Assembly (NCBI GenBank): GCA_001566295.1
Contig: KQ964246.1
Coordinates: 2,542,001 to 2,606,000, forward strand
DNA: 64,000 nt
Direction: 5' to 3'
From: Microdochium bolleyi
Lineage: Eukaryota > Ascomycota > Sordariomycetes > Xylariales > Microdochiaceae
Shown: positions 21,685 through 35,200 of the stretch, piece after piece
Layout: every line of letters starts with the position of its first letter
How positions within the stretch are numbered: position 1 is the stretch's first letter
Made by a program: the position numbers and the translations under genes
The notes under the pieces: model-generated
What the model was told of the DNA's origin: nothing
Database searches by the model: none
The model's input: only the letters and a program-made list of their open reading frames with translations

Positions 21685-24600
21685 GACGACTTTCTGTGTG
21701 TATATGTGTGGGCGTGTGCCCACGAGGGGCACAGTGGACGCGCGTAACCTTTTTCTCGGTGGAGGATATCTGGATCTGTCGGGTCACAGTTCTACGACCC
21801 GAAACGAAGCCTTGCGAGCTTTCCAGATGGTACCCGCTCCTTTCTCGGGGAGTAAACTACAAGTCTCGGGGGGCCCGGTCTGGCCTTGGCCGCAAGGTCT
21901 GTCACTCGCCTGAAGATCAGTGTAAAACAACAAGAGGATGACATACTCTTGCGTCTCTACGAAAGATGCAATCTGTAAATATCGTGTAACAAAAGTACCC
22001 TAAAACATAGAAGATTCCAAGTTCCCAACCTCTCAAGCCTGATCAGAAATCAACCATGCAGTGATGAGCGATATCATGACTAGAACCGCCCAGTCAGTAA
22101 CTTCCTACAACCAGCGTGGGATTCTGATTAGTACTAGAAAGCCCCCATACTTCTGCCTTTATCCCCTTGCATATAGGATAGGCAGACTGTTCTGGCTTTG
22201 AAAAAGCAGGCAAGCGGCTATCGAGGGCAGTCCTCTCTCTCACTAGCAAGAAAATGAAAGAAGCTCAATAGCCCATGTTCAGCTAGCAAGAAGATTTGAG
22301 CGCGGCTCGCACACGGTTTACTTATTTGTTTTCTACACGTACTTTCGCAGTAAGACTAGACACGTCGTTGTCTTCCGGCACCGAAGCCTTCTCGCACTTG
22401 CTGCGTGCATGCTCTCTCCCCCCCTCTCTCTCTTTCTGTTCTTCTTTTCCCTTCTGTGGCCCGCCAGCGACAGACTCCCGTCTATATCTGCGTCGTGTAA
22501 CTCACCTTCTGCTGTTGCTAATGGGGTCCCGAAAGCTAATCTGGCTGATCATCGGACAGAACCCTTCACACACAGTGGCAGCCTCCGGGATGGGTTGGGT
22601 CGAACATGGGCAACACTGCCTCTTAGTGTCTTCAGCAGGGATGCTGGAGAAACACTTATCTCATTCCAAGGCAAAGAAGCTGGCATGAGTCCCGCCAGCC
22701 ATGAGCACACGCAACTGTATGGGGACTCTCTTAGAGAAGAAAGGAAAAAGAACCCGCAACAATAGAAGACTGGCCGCGCGTCTGGCTGCAGTTTTCGCCG
22801 CGGGGCGGCCACGTCCCTCCCGATTCCTCGCTGCGGAGACTGGGAGTTTGATTGCTTGTGAGACCTCGTCATCTTTCCGATTTTTGGGAAAGCTCGTGTC
22901 GTTGGATTTTCCTCCGTCACTGGGCCCGCATCCGGCAAAACGGCACTCCATCGCAGCATGAACATCTGGGATAGCCAATGCTTCACCCAGGACATATCAC
23001 TTCGCTCTTTACTTTTCTTTTCATAGGGATGACCAGGCAAATGAGTCTCCCACAGCTCGCCACGATGTGCTCATCATAGACGAGACAATCAAGGCAGTAG
23101 AGGGATCCAGGAAAGTGTGGAACAGGGGTAGTCTTGCAACCGGCCGGGTCGCCACTAGCTATCTGCCATGATACATGTAAAACATTCGTCAGCTCTCTAT
23201 CTCATGTGCTTGCCATCGGCCCAGACGTGAGAGCGGCGCTCCACAATCACGCGATCTGGATCGTGTCTCGATGGCTCGTGGGCAGGTATCAGCCGCTTTG
23301 CAAGTTGGAGGCTCGCGGAGCAGGGCCGATGGTTAATGTCTAGATACAGATATGGCCCACTGGCCCAGACTCGAGCACTATGCTAGCCACAAAACCCGTC
23401 GCAGGAGTCTAAGCAAGTTCGCGTGCGCTGAAAGCAGCAGCCAATGCCTAGCAGGGGTAGACTCGGGCGTACGGACCACAGTTGAGCGAACGACTCGATC
23501 GTGCCGTCGTCTCGTGACAGGCTGGCCTGCCCGAGAGACTCCGGATACGTCCCGACAAATCGGCCTGGCAGCCATGAGGTTCGCCTTGGCCAAGGACCCT
23601 GCTCTCTGCTGGGCACGGCAGTGTTCGCGTCATGGCTAAAGCTTGGCGATACTGTTTTGGATCTTCTCCATCCCGCTCAGCTCGTGATGCCCATCTTGCT
23701 GCATGGTACATTCGGCCGCGCCCGGTTAAATTGCTCTGCTCTCACGATACCAGATGCCGAGGCCTGCGTTCACTCGCCTGGGTAAAACCAAGCTCAGAGT
23801 GCTTGATTTAGCCCCATGTCTAGCCCCATGACATGTTAACCTCTTGATGCTCAAGGGTCCTGGTCATTCTTCCTATTGGTGAAGAGAGAAGCTGTTCGCG
23901 TGAACGATTGGGTCTAAGACAATGCATGGACAGTAAGTACCATGCGACGACAAAGTCTACATTTTGAGCCGCAAGTCTTGGCTTTTCCGATCCAGCTCGG
24001 TCCAAAGGAAGGCTAATAATGTATTTGCATAGACTAAAATGCATGAGCCAAGCTCACACCACAGCTAACATGACTGTAGTCTTAGCAAGCAAACGGTAGC
24101 AACCAAGGTCGCATGTGGAGAATTTCGAGTTTAGCTGCCCAGGAAGTGAACCTGGAGCCCATTCCGGAAGTTGTTAATGGCCCCGTAGCTCATTTCGCGA
24201 TGTCCCGCGGTTGAGACATAGAGTGACATCTGAGTGATTTGAACTCCCAGGTCAGAGTTTTTGTGTGTAAATTGGCAATATCGATGTGGGCGTGCCGCCA
24301 GCTCTTGTGTGAGCATCTTCATCGCTGGATCCTAGACATAGGTAACTAGTTGGTGCTTTGCAAGGGCGTTGCTGCACGAGTCAAGTTCACTCTCCAATAG
24401 AGCAAGAAAGGTGCTGCTTGCACTTGTACAAGGATCCGTAGAGTTAGCGCTCCCCGATGTGGGATCGACAATCCGTGATGGGCTTCTCCACGTCGGGAGG
24501 GCCATGCAGGGGTTGGATTGGCGGTCTTGGTTTTTCCCGGGGCATCTCAGATCCAGCTTTTAAGATTTGGGTGACAGCGTACGTGGCTTTTGCCGGACGA

Positions 24601-26318
24601 GACACCTCGTCGCGAGCTCAGCCCGCTCGTCGGGCCTCTTTGCGAGAGGAACGGCGATGAGTCTCGTCTGGAAGCCGGCCCCGTGTGCTATGCGTAGCGT
24701 AGGTAGTGGTGATTCATCTCTAGTGGTGGACCTTGAGAAGCTGGAGGTTCCTGGTCGAGTAGATTCGCTCCAGAGGCAGCCCTGTCGAGCTCGGACATGC
24801 CTTGAGGATTTATCCGCCTTTAGCCTAAGAACAGCCAGGGCCTAGGCATGGGACGTGTTTGGAACAAAGTCTGGGGTGCTTTTGTCGGCTGGCGCCGTGG
24901 GTGCGACACCACACGATACCACGCCACACCGCACCACATTGGAGCCGCGCATAATCTGACGTGGCCACCCTGGCAGAGGGCAACGGCAGTGCGGTTGCCG
25001 AAGCACCTGCGGCTCGTAGGTGGCTTGCTGCTTGTGTGGTATCAGTCCGTACTGTTGGTTTCCCCAACCTGCAGTACTCTGCACGAAGCTAGCAATAGTT
25101 CGTGGGTGGGCAGGCGGGGTGGCCCCGTGGGCAGTGGACTCGACTGACTGCTCCACAGGGAGGAGACGGCAACGGATCGCCGCCCCGAATAGCCGGTGGG
25201 CAGCCGCTCACGAGCCAGCAGACGTGCGCCGCTGCTGGCCGTGGCTGGGCTGTTGCCGAGGAGCGCATGCTGAGCGAATGCCGGCAGTTGACAGTCACGT
25301 TGTGTATGGGAAGGAGCAAGAGGCTTCGGCTGGCTGACCGGGATGCGTCTTGGCTTCTGACCCGGAGCCTCTGGGCGGGCAGTGGTGTGCTTACATCAGC
25401 TGCGTGAATCCCAAAAGGCAGGAGCCGCAGGACCACTCTGTAGATGCCCTGCGTAGTACCTACAGACAGTAGTACTCCGTGAATGCAGGACGAGAATGTC
25501 GACCCGGGACGACAGCGACGCCCACAAGTTGCTCGGAACCTGACCCTTCCCGCCTCCACGACCCGGTGTGATGAGGCAGTACTCCGTCGTGAGGTGAGGT
25601 GACATGGCGGTGTTACGACAGGGCAACCCGACCAACTCAGAATGCGAGTTCAAGGTTGCCCTCCCTTCCCCGCGAAAGTCAATCCTCCGCCACGCGTCGC
25701 AGCCTCTCGGGTCTGCCCATCCACGCTACGCAATGAGCCTGATTCCGGTCTCACGCTCGGGCTCTTTTCGAGCTGCCACGACTCGTCGATCTTGATGCAT
25801 CCGCCGTTGGCTTGATCTGGCGCGAGCACAACCTCGACACCCTCCCACGACTGATCCAGCCGAGCTAGCATCCCCGTCCGGGGCCCCCAGCCTCCATCCC
25901 GGGGTATTAGCCCGGCACCCAGGGGCCCTGCCTCGCCCTGCATGCCGCCCCCTGCTCGGCCCAAGTTGGTGCCACTCCAAGAGAAGAGTATGAGGTCGAC
26001 GGTCGCGGTGTTACGAGCAGCTAGTCGAGCCACTCGTGCTCGCCACTCTGTGCGGCGCCTCTCCTTCCGGCCCGCATGGCCGTTGTCAGGAGATCCGCGT
26101 CGACTCCTTGCACGTGAAGCTCGGGCGCCGTGTTTCGTCTAGACATCCGACAGCCATGGTCAATAAAAGCTTGCCCCGTCCGCCTGCTGCTTGACTCGGT
26201 CGACCCGGCCTGCTCTCCCATCCACGGTTTCCCCCAGGTTTACCTGCGCCGAGCAGCACGGACACGCAAGTTACCCTCGCCAGCGGCTCGTCTGCCTGCA
26301 CAACCACCATCATCCAAC
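21685..26318. other. 4.6-kb gene-free interval upstream of the sugar transporter
   Basis: I find no ORF with a family signature, no tRNA or 5S gene, no transposon ends and no long repeat. ORFs here are short, overlap on both strands and lack consistent codon use. The last few hundred bases presumably include the transporter promoter. The rest may be regulatory, a noncoding transcript, or decayed sequence. Confidence 0.5.
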
Positions 26319-28247
26319 ATGGCCATCAAAGAGCTCATGAACAAGCAGCCTCGCGGTGATGCCCTCGCCACCGCCGTCGAGGAGGCCCCCAAGTTCGAAA
26401 GGGTCGACTGGAAGAAGGACCCCGGCTTGAGGAAGCTCTACTTCTACGCCTTTGTGCTGTGCATGGCCTCTGCCACCACCGGTTACGATGGGTGAGTCCC
26501 GAGCGCAAACGATACGATGCCATGCCCCGGATCTGCCCAGCTGACACACAATGTACAAAGAATGTTTTTCAACTCCGTTCAGATCTTCCAGACCTGGAAG
26601 GATTACTTCGGAAACCCCCAGGGCAATGACCTCGGTCTTCTCGGAGCCCTCTACCAGATTGGTAGCATCGGCTCGATCCTGATGGTGTAAGTCAACCCCA
26701 CGGCACCCGTCCTTGCCTCGTACTGTCGAGATCTGGCGCCATGTAGACTCACACTGTATGTAGCCCCTACATTGCCGATAACTTTGGCCGCAAATGGCCT
26801 ATCATCATTGGCTGCGTCATCATGATTGCGGGTGCCTTCCTCCAGGGTTTTGCTCAGGGCATGCCGGCCTTCATGGGCGGCCGTGTCATGATGGGTTTCG
26901 GCAACAGCTTGGCCCAGGTCACCTCGCCTATGCTTCTGACGGAGCTTTGCCACCCTCAGCACCGAGGACGCCTCACAGCCGTGTACAACTGTTTGTGGAA
27001 CGCTGGTGCCATTGGTATGTCTACGGCCAGCAATGAATAACCATTGCATGGTCATCACAATGCTGACCAACTGGTGATGTAGTTGTCGCTTGGCTGTCGT
27101 TTGGTACCGCCTACATCAACAACGATTGGTCATGGCGCATCCCTGCTATTGTCCAGGCCTTCCCGTCCATCATCCAGCTCATCTTCATCTTCTGGGTACC
27201 CGAGTCGCCCCGGTACCTTATGGCCAAGGATAGAGCCGATGAAGCCCTTCACATTCTCGCGACATATCACGCCAACGGCAATGTCAACCACCCGACCGTT
27301 CAGTTCGAGTACCGCGAGATCAAGGAGACCATCAGAATGGAGATGGAGAGCAAGGCGAACAGCAGCTACGCGGACTTCTTCAAGACCAAGGGTAACCGTT
27401 ATCGTCTTCTTATCCTGGTTTCCCTGGGTCTGTTCTCGCAGGTAAGAATGGAAGGCATACCAAAACACGAGCGTGTCAAAGAAGCTAATCAGACAATAGT
27501 GGAGCGGAAACGCCATCATCAGCAACTATGCTGGCGTGCTTTACACCAACGCTGGCGTCACTGATTCGCAGGCCCAGTTCGGCGTAAGTTGAGCACACGC
27601 CCCCAAAACCGGCCATGGAGCCTATTTGACTAACGTGCTTGTCTATGCAGCTGTCTGGTGGCCAGACTATCTTGTCTCTGCTCGTCTCGGTCTCAATGGC
27701 CATGCTTGTTGACAGGTTCGGCCGACGACCAATGTTCCTCCTCGCGACTGGTGGCATGTTTGGCGTGTTCGTCTTCTGGACACTCTGTGCCGGTCTTTAC
27801 GAGCAGCACGGCGCTCCCGGCTCTAACATTGCCATGATCTTCTTCATCTGGCTCTTCGGTGTCTTCTACTCGGTCGCCTGGTCCGGGCTTTTGATCGGCT
27901 ACGCAATCGAGATTCTGCCGTACAAGCTCCGTGCCAAGGGACTCATGGTTCTCAACCTGACTGTCCAGGCTGCCCTGTGCCTGAACACCTACGTCAACCC
28001 GATCGCCTTCGACGGCTTCGGCAAGAACAACTCGTGGAAGCTGTACCTCATCTACACTTGCTGGATCTTTGCCGAGCTGACCTTTGTGTACTTCATGTAC
28101 GTCGAGACTCGTGGCCCGACTCTGGAGGAGCTCGCCAAGGTCATCGATGGAGACGACGCGAATGTCGCGCACCTCAACCTCGAGCAGGTCGAGAAGGAGG
28201 CTGCGATCCACCACGATATCCAGGAGTACTCCAACAACAAGTCGTAA
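26319..28247 (+). CDS. MFS sugar transporter (hexose / lactose-permease-like family)
   Basis: A plasma-membrane sugar:proton symporter of the major facilitator superfamily. There are six exons: 26319-26491, 26561-26686, 26764-27014, 27083-27441, 27500-27583 and 27651-28247. All are GT-AG and phases carry through to 529 aa, family length. Signature segments are YIADNFGRKWP (loop 2-3), GRVMMGFGNS, ELCHPQHRGRLTAVYNC, WVPESPRYLM at the central loop, the second-half repeat DRFGRRP, and ETRGPTLEEL after the last span. About 12 hydrophobic segments are visible. The arrangement resembles Pezizomycotina transporters often annotated as lactose permease or hexose transporter; sugar specificity cannot be read from sequence. 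The N-terminal Met is in an open start context (AACATGGCC). Confidence 0.9.
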
Positions 28248-29296
28248 AAGAACGTGTTATTGGGATGTTCAGGGTGCTTTGTGTCTTCAGTCGTTGAGGT
28301 GTTGTTGTTCAAGAGATATTGGCAGCGTTTTAGTTAGCGAAGTAGCCCCGAGCTGCCAGGCGCCGGCAAAGTCGATTCAAGAATTCTACAAGTCTTAACA
28401 CTCCGTCGTCCCATTCATTTGATGTCTCAACTCGTGTTGCATTACTGGGACGTGATCCAACCACTGCTCGCACGTTATGATCAACAGTCACTGGCTCAAA
28501 ATTTCAGCAACGTTCTCTCATGCCCGAGAGAGACACAGGGGATCTGAACATAGCCTGCTTTGAAAAAAATAAAATCTTGCATATTTCGCTCGACTCTTCA
28601 AGCAGTAGTGATTGGAATGCACATAAAGAATGGTATAAATCAAGGTTTTTATTTTTATTTTTTACATTAGTACATGGTTTTGAAACGACGGTGTACTTGT
28701 ATTTGATGGTGCTCAGAACTTGGCCCTGGCGCACACTAGTCTCTACATCAATGTACTCCATAGGGCATCTTCATATTCCAGAACGTTATTGGGCAGGTTG
28801 GACATCAATATCGATCCAATCATTAGCATTATGCCATCGTTTGTCTAGAGTGAGCTGCCTGCGCGCGTGGTCCGTCGGCTTGCAAGAACTTATGATTGGT
28901 TGGGACGTGAGCAAACCGAGCTTGCAAAGTGTGTGGACCCACTCATAGCACAGTGGTGACTACGCGCTTGGGTCTGAAGCTGCACCTGCAGGCAACGACT
29001 ACGACTCTGCGACTCTGGAAAAAAAGTCCACCAAACAACCATCCGCATATCGACAAGCCGGCCGCGCCGCCGCATTGCACTGCACACCACAACTCCAAAG
29101 CCCAATGTCATAGAGCATCCCCTGCTGTTGCCGACTTGACCGGATCAAGGGCTGAACGGGCACATAACCGACTCCGACAATCCCCTCCGCGGCGAGCGGG
29201 TGAGGACGACCCACGCGCGCGGGCGAAAGCACAACACCGCCAGCCAGCCCAGTCACCGACGACGCTGGATCGCGCAAGGCACAGCACACTGTAAAC
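28248..29296. promoter_or_regulatory. Intergenic region between the transporter and BRR2
   Basis: About 1 kb. The part at 28550-28690 is AT-rich (A and T runs) and may be the transporter 3' end. The last 250 bp before BRR2 are CA- and GC-rich leader. No gene is seen. Confidence 0.4.
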
Positions 29297-32200
29297 ATGG
29301 CGGACAACAGCAATCACCAGCGCGATGTGTCGCAGTACAAGTACTCGGCCATGTCCAACCTGGTCCTCCAGGCGGATCGCAGGTTCATCACGAGGAGGAA
29401 TGATGACGCCACGGGCGACCCGGAGTCCCTCGCGGGCCGCCTGCGCATCACCGACATGGGCGCCCGCGTCGCGCGCGAGGAGGCGCCCAAGAAGAAAGCC
29501 ATGCCGGACGTCGCCCGCGGCGAGTTTGACGAGGGCCAGGACATTCTGGCGCGCGAGCGGCAGAAGCAAAAGGCGAATCAGCAGACGCGCCAGGTCGGCA
29601 TCCTGGGCCAGGCCGACCTCATGGTCGAGGGGCTGATATACCGGCCGCGGACGTCGGCGACGCGCGAGACGTACAACCTCATACTCGCCCTCGTGGCCAA
29701 CAACCTTGGCGATGTGTCGCACGAGATCGTCCTCAGCGCGGCGGATGCGGTGCTCGAGTACCTAAAAGACGAGGATCTGAAGGACTTCGACAAGAAGAAG
29801 GAGATTGACGACCTGCTCGGCGCCACCCTCAACCCGAAACAGTTCAACGAGCTCGTGAACTTGGGCAAGAAGATCACAGACTACGATGCTCAGGATGACG
29901 ACGAGGATATGGCCGATGGCGGAGCTGGCATTAATGACGGCGAGATTGATGACCGTCAGGGCGTGGCGGTAGTGTTCGACGACGAGGACGAGAACGACGA
30001 GGACGCTATAGCACACGAAGTCCGCGACGAGTCATCCGAAGATGAGGCTGAAGCAGAAGACCAGGACGGAGACGACAGCGCCGAAGCCGAGGCCGATCGC
30101 GCTGCAGCGCTCGCCAGCACAGACGAGATGCTCATTGATGGTGGCGGTGCGGACCGCAAGCTTAAGGGGAAAGATGAGAAGAACTACATCCCCGCACGCG
30201 AGATCGATGCATACTGGCTGCAGCGCGAGATCGGCCAGATCTACCCCGACGCTCACACACAACACGATAAGACGAGCCAAGCATTACATATTCTGTCTGG
30301 CGAGCCTGACGAGCCGGGTGGTGATGAGAAGCAACTTCGCGATATTGAGAACGATCTCATGGAGCTGTTCGACTATGAGCACCATGAGATTGTGCAGAAG
30401 CTCATAGAGAACCGCGAGAAGGTTGTCTGGCTGACGCGCCTCGCCAAGGCTGACAATGAGGACGAGCGGAAAGTCATCGAGCGCGAGATGGCTTCTGAGG
30501 GCGTCAGGTGGATCCTCGACGAGCTGCATGGCAAGAAGACCAGCGGCGGTGCAAAGAAGGCAGAGATCAAAATGGACATTGATGTGCCTTCGGAGTATCT
30601 CAAGGACAACAAGCCAAAAGAGGAGGACGGTCGGCTTTTGGGGGGCCTCGAGCCTCGCAAGCTGATCAACCTTGAGAACCTCGTCTTCGACCAGGGCAAC
30701 CACTTGATGACCAATGCCAAGGTTAGGCTGCCGGAAGGATCAACCAAACGCACATTCAAGGGCTACGAAGAGATCCATGTCCCACCACCGAAGAAGCGGA
30801 ATGACCCTAGCGACGTGCTGATTCCGATCACAGACATGCCTGAGTGGTCTCGTCTGCCTTTCTCCACAGCAAAGTCGTTGAACAAGATCCAGTCCAAATG
30901 TTACCCGTCCGCCTTTGAGGACGATGGCAACATGCTCATTTGTGCACCCACAGGAAGTGGAAAGACCAACGTCGCGATGTTGACGATTTTGCGCGAGCTC
31001 GGAAAGCACCGGAACCCGCAGACTGGCGACATTGATCTTGACTCGTTCAAGATCGTCTACATTGCTCCCCTCAAGGCGCTGGTTCAGGAGCAGGTCGGCA
31101 ACTTCGGCGCGCGCCTCAAGGAGTATGGCATCACAGTGTCAGAGTTGACCGGTGATAGGCAATTGACCAAGCAACAAATCTCGGAAACACAGATCATCGT
31201 CACCACGCCAGAGAAGTGGGACGTTATCACGAGAAAAGCGACCGACCTGACCTACACGAACCTGGTGCGGCTCATCATCATTGACGAAATCCACTTGCTT
31301 CACGACGACCGTGGCCCGGTCCTTGAGAGTATTGTCAGCCGGACAATCCGCAAGACTGAGCAGACTGGCGATCCAGTAAGATTGGTTGGTCTGTCGGCCA
31401 CACTGCCTAACTACAAAGATGTAGCGAGCTTCCTGCGAGTGAACGTGGAGAAGGACTTGTTCCACTTCGATGGGTCTTTCCGTCCTTGTCCGCTGAGGCA
31501 AGAGTTCATCGGCGTGACAGACAAGAAGGCTATCAAACAGCTCAAGACCATGAACGACATCACGTACAACAAGGTCATTGAGCACGTCGGAACACATCGC
31601 AACCAGATGCTCATCTTTGTGCACTCGCGCAAGGAGACGGCCAAGACGGCCAAGTACATCCGCGACAAGGCCTTGGAAATGGAGACCATCAACCAGATCC
31701 TCAAGCACGACTCGGGCTCGAGGGAGGCCCTGAACGAGGCTGGCAACGATGCAACCGACGCGGACTTGAAAGATCTACTGCCTTACGGTTTCGGTATCCA
31801 TCATGCTGGTATGAGCAGAGTCGATAGAGCCGAAGTCGAGGATCTCTTCGCCAACGGACTGATCCAGGTCCTCGTGTGTACTGCGACCTTGGCCTGGGGT
31901 GTCAACCTTCCCGCCCACACAGTCATCATCAAGGGCACTCAGGTCTACTCCCCTGAGAAGGGTAGCTGGATCGAGCTCAGTCCTCAGGATGTCCTGCAAA
32001 TGCTGGGCCGTGCCGGACGACCCCAATACGATACGTATGGTGAGGGTATCATCATTACGACGCAAGGCGAGATGCAGTATTACCTGTCTCTGTTGAACCA
32101 ACAGCTGCCTATCGAAAGTCAGTTTGTTAGCAAGCTGGTTGACAATCTCAATGCCGAGATTGTCCTCGGCAACGTCCGGACTCGCGACGAAGGTGTGGAG

Positions 32201-35200
32201 TGGCTCGGCTACACTTATCTGTTCGTCCGCATGCTTCGGTCGCCTGGGCTATACAGTGTTGGTGCCGAATACGAGGACGATGGTGCCCTCGAGCAGAAAA
32301 GAGTTGATCTCATCCACTCAGCAGCGACAGTACTCAAGAAAGCCAACCTTATCACATACGATGAGAAGACGGGCAAGCTAAAGGCAACCGAGCTCGGCAG
32401 GATTTCCTCGCACTACTACATCACGCATGGTTCCATGGACACATACAACAAGCTCATCCAGCCATCTATCACGACAATTGAGCTTTTCCGTGTCTTTGCC
32501 TTGAGCGCAGAGTTCAAGTATATCCCTGTCAGGCAGGATGAGAAGCTCGAGCTGGCGAAGCTGCTTGGTCGTGTACCTATCCCTGTCAAGGAGAGCATCG
32601 AAGAGCCTCACGCCAAGATCAATGTCCTGCTTCAGGCGTACATTTCTCGCCTCAAGCTCGACGGCCTGGCGCTCATGGCCGATATGGTCTACGTCACGCA
32701 GTCTGCAGGACGAATTTTGCGGGCCATCTTCGAGATCACACTCCAGAAGGGATGGTCTAGTGTCACAAAGACTGCCCTAGACCTCTGCAAGATGGCTGAG
32801 AAGCGCATGTGGCCGACCATGACTCCGCTGCGGCAATTCTCGACCTGCCCACGCGAGATCGTTGCAAAAGCCGAGAGAATCGATGTTCCGTGGAGCAGCT
32901 ATTTCGACCTTGACCCCCCACGCATGGGAGAGCTGCTTGGCATGCCCAAGGCTGGCCGCACGGTCTGCAACCTCGTGTCGAAGTTCCCACGGGTCGAGAT
33001 CTCTGCTCAAGCACAGCCTATGACACGGTCGATGCTTCGGGTTGAGCTAGCCATCACGCCCAACTTTGAGTGGGACGACACCATCCATGGGTCTGCCGAG
33101 AACTTTTGGATTATGGTTGAGGACTGTGACGGTGAGGATGTACTCTTCTACGACCAGTTCCTCCTGCGCAAGGACTACGCTGTGGGTGAGGCGACTGAGC
33201 ACCTTGTCGACTTCACGGTGCCCATCACCGATCCCATGCCACCTAATTACTTCATCTCAGTCATTTCTGACAGGTGGATGCATTCGGAGACAAGACTGCC
33301 TGTCTCTTTCCGCAAGCTGATCCTGCCCCAGAAGTTTCCTCCCCACACTCAGCTTCTTGACCTGCAGCCCCTGCCCGTGGCTGCACTCAAGGCTAAGGAC
33401 TACTCGGCACTCTACCCAGACTGGACATACTTCAACAAGATTCAGACACAGACGTTCAACTCGCTATACGGCACAGATGAGAATGTATTCATTGGCGCTC
33501 CTACGGGTAGTGGCAAGACTGTCTGCGCCGAGTTCGCCATTCTGCGGCACTGGACCAAGCCCGAGATTGGTAGGGCGGTCTACATTGCGCCCTCGCAGGA
33601 GCTGGTAGATATCCGGTACCAGGACTGGCAGAAGCGCTTCAGCCATCTCCGTGGCGGCAAGGACATTGTCAAGCTTACAGGTGACACGACAACGGACTTG
33701 AAGTTGCTTGAGAAGGGCGACTTGATCCTGGCTACGCCATCCCAGTGGGATGTTCTCTCAAGACAGTGGCAACGGCGCAAGAACATCCTGACGGTCGAGC
33801 TCTTCATCGCGGATGAGCTACACCTGCTCGGTGGCCACCTCGGATACATATACGAGATTATTGTTTCTCGTATGCACTACATCCGGACCACGGCTGAGAT
33901 TTCCATGCGCATCGTTGGTCTCAGTGTGTCCCTAGCCAACGCTCAGGACATCAGCGAGTGGATTGGGGCCAAGAAGAAGGACACGTACAACTTCAGCCCG
34001 CACGTGCGCCCTGTTCCGCTCGAGCTTCGGATCCAGTCGTTCGCCATTCCTCATTTCCCTTCGCTGATGCTGGCGATGGCCAAGCCAACCTATGTTGCCA
34101 TCAACGAACTCTCTGCCGACAAACCGGCGTTGGTGTTCGTGCCAAGCAGGAAGCAGACGAGATCCAGCGCGAGAGACATCTTGGCCGCCTGCCTTGCCGA
34201 CGACGACGAGGACAGATTCCTGCACGTCGATGTGGAGCAGCTGAGACCCCTGCTCGAAAGAGTCCAGGAAGAGGCACTGGCAGAGTCTCTTTCTCACGGT
34301 GTCGGCTACTACCATGAGGCCCTCAGCCAGTCTGACAAGCGTATTGTCTTGCACCTGTACAACCAGGGTGCAATTCAGGTCCTGGTCGCGTCTCGCGATG
34401 TCTGTTGGGAGCTCGATACGACCGCCCACCTCGTTGTGGTCATGGGCACGCAATACTTTGAGGGTCGTGAGCATCGCTACGTTGACTATCAGCTCAGTGA
34501 GGTCCTGCAGATGTTTGGCAAGGCTCTGCGCCCATCGGCCGATGGGCGGAGCCGTGGTGTGCTCATGGTGCCCAACGTCAAGCGTGAGTACTTCAAGAAG
34601 TTCCTCAACGAGGCGCTGCCTGTCGAGTCGCATCTCCACAACTTCATGCACGACGCTCTCGTGACAGAGGTCAGCACGAAGATGATAGAGTCGACCGATG
34701 ATGCGATCAGCTGGGTGACTTTCACCTACTTCTACAAGCGGATATTGGCCAACCCTAGCTACTACAGCTTGCCCAGCCTGACGGAGGATGCCTTCAACAC
34801 TTACCTGTCGGATCTGATTGAGGGTACTCTGAAGGAGCTCACCGAGTCGAAGATTGTCGATCTCGACGAGGAAGATGGCTCAGTCGCGGCGCAGAACGCT
34901 GCCATGATTGCGGCATACTACAACATTTCCTACATTACCATGCAGACCTTCTTGCTCTCGCTCAGCGCGAGAACAAAGCTCAAGGGCCTGCTCGAGATTG
35001 TCACGTCTGCGACTGAGTTCGAGACCATCCAGATCCGGCGACACGAGGATACCCTGTTGCGCCGCATCTACGACAGAGTACCAGCGAAGATGTCCGAGCC
35101 CGTGTACGACTCGCCGCACTTCAAGGCCTTTGTCCTTCTCCAGGCTCACTTCTCGCGCATGCAGCTGCCGATCGATCTTGCAAAGGACCAGGAGGTTGTT

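Noticed and set aside
22409..22765. 118-aa ORF with signal-peptide-like start, possible small secreted protein
   Set aside because: The hydrophobic start comes from a CT-rich tract. The remainder has no Cys pattern, and other frames are equally open.
27693..28214. 173-aa minus-strand ORF
   Set aside because: Antisense of the last exon of the sugar transporter.
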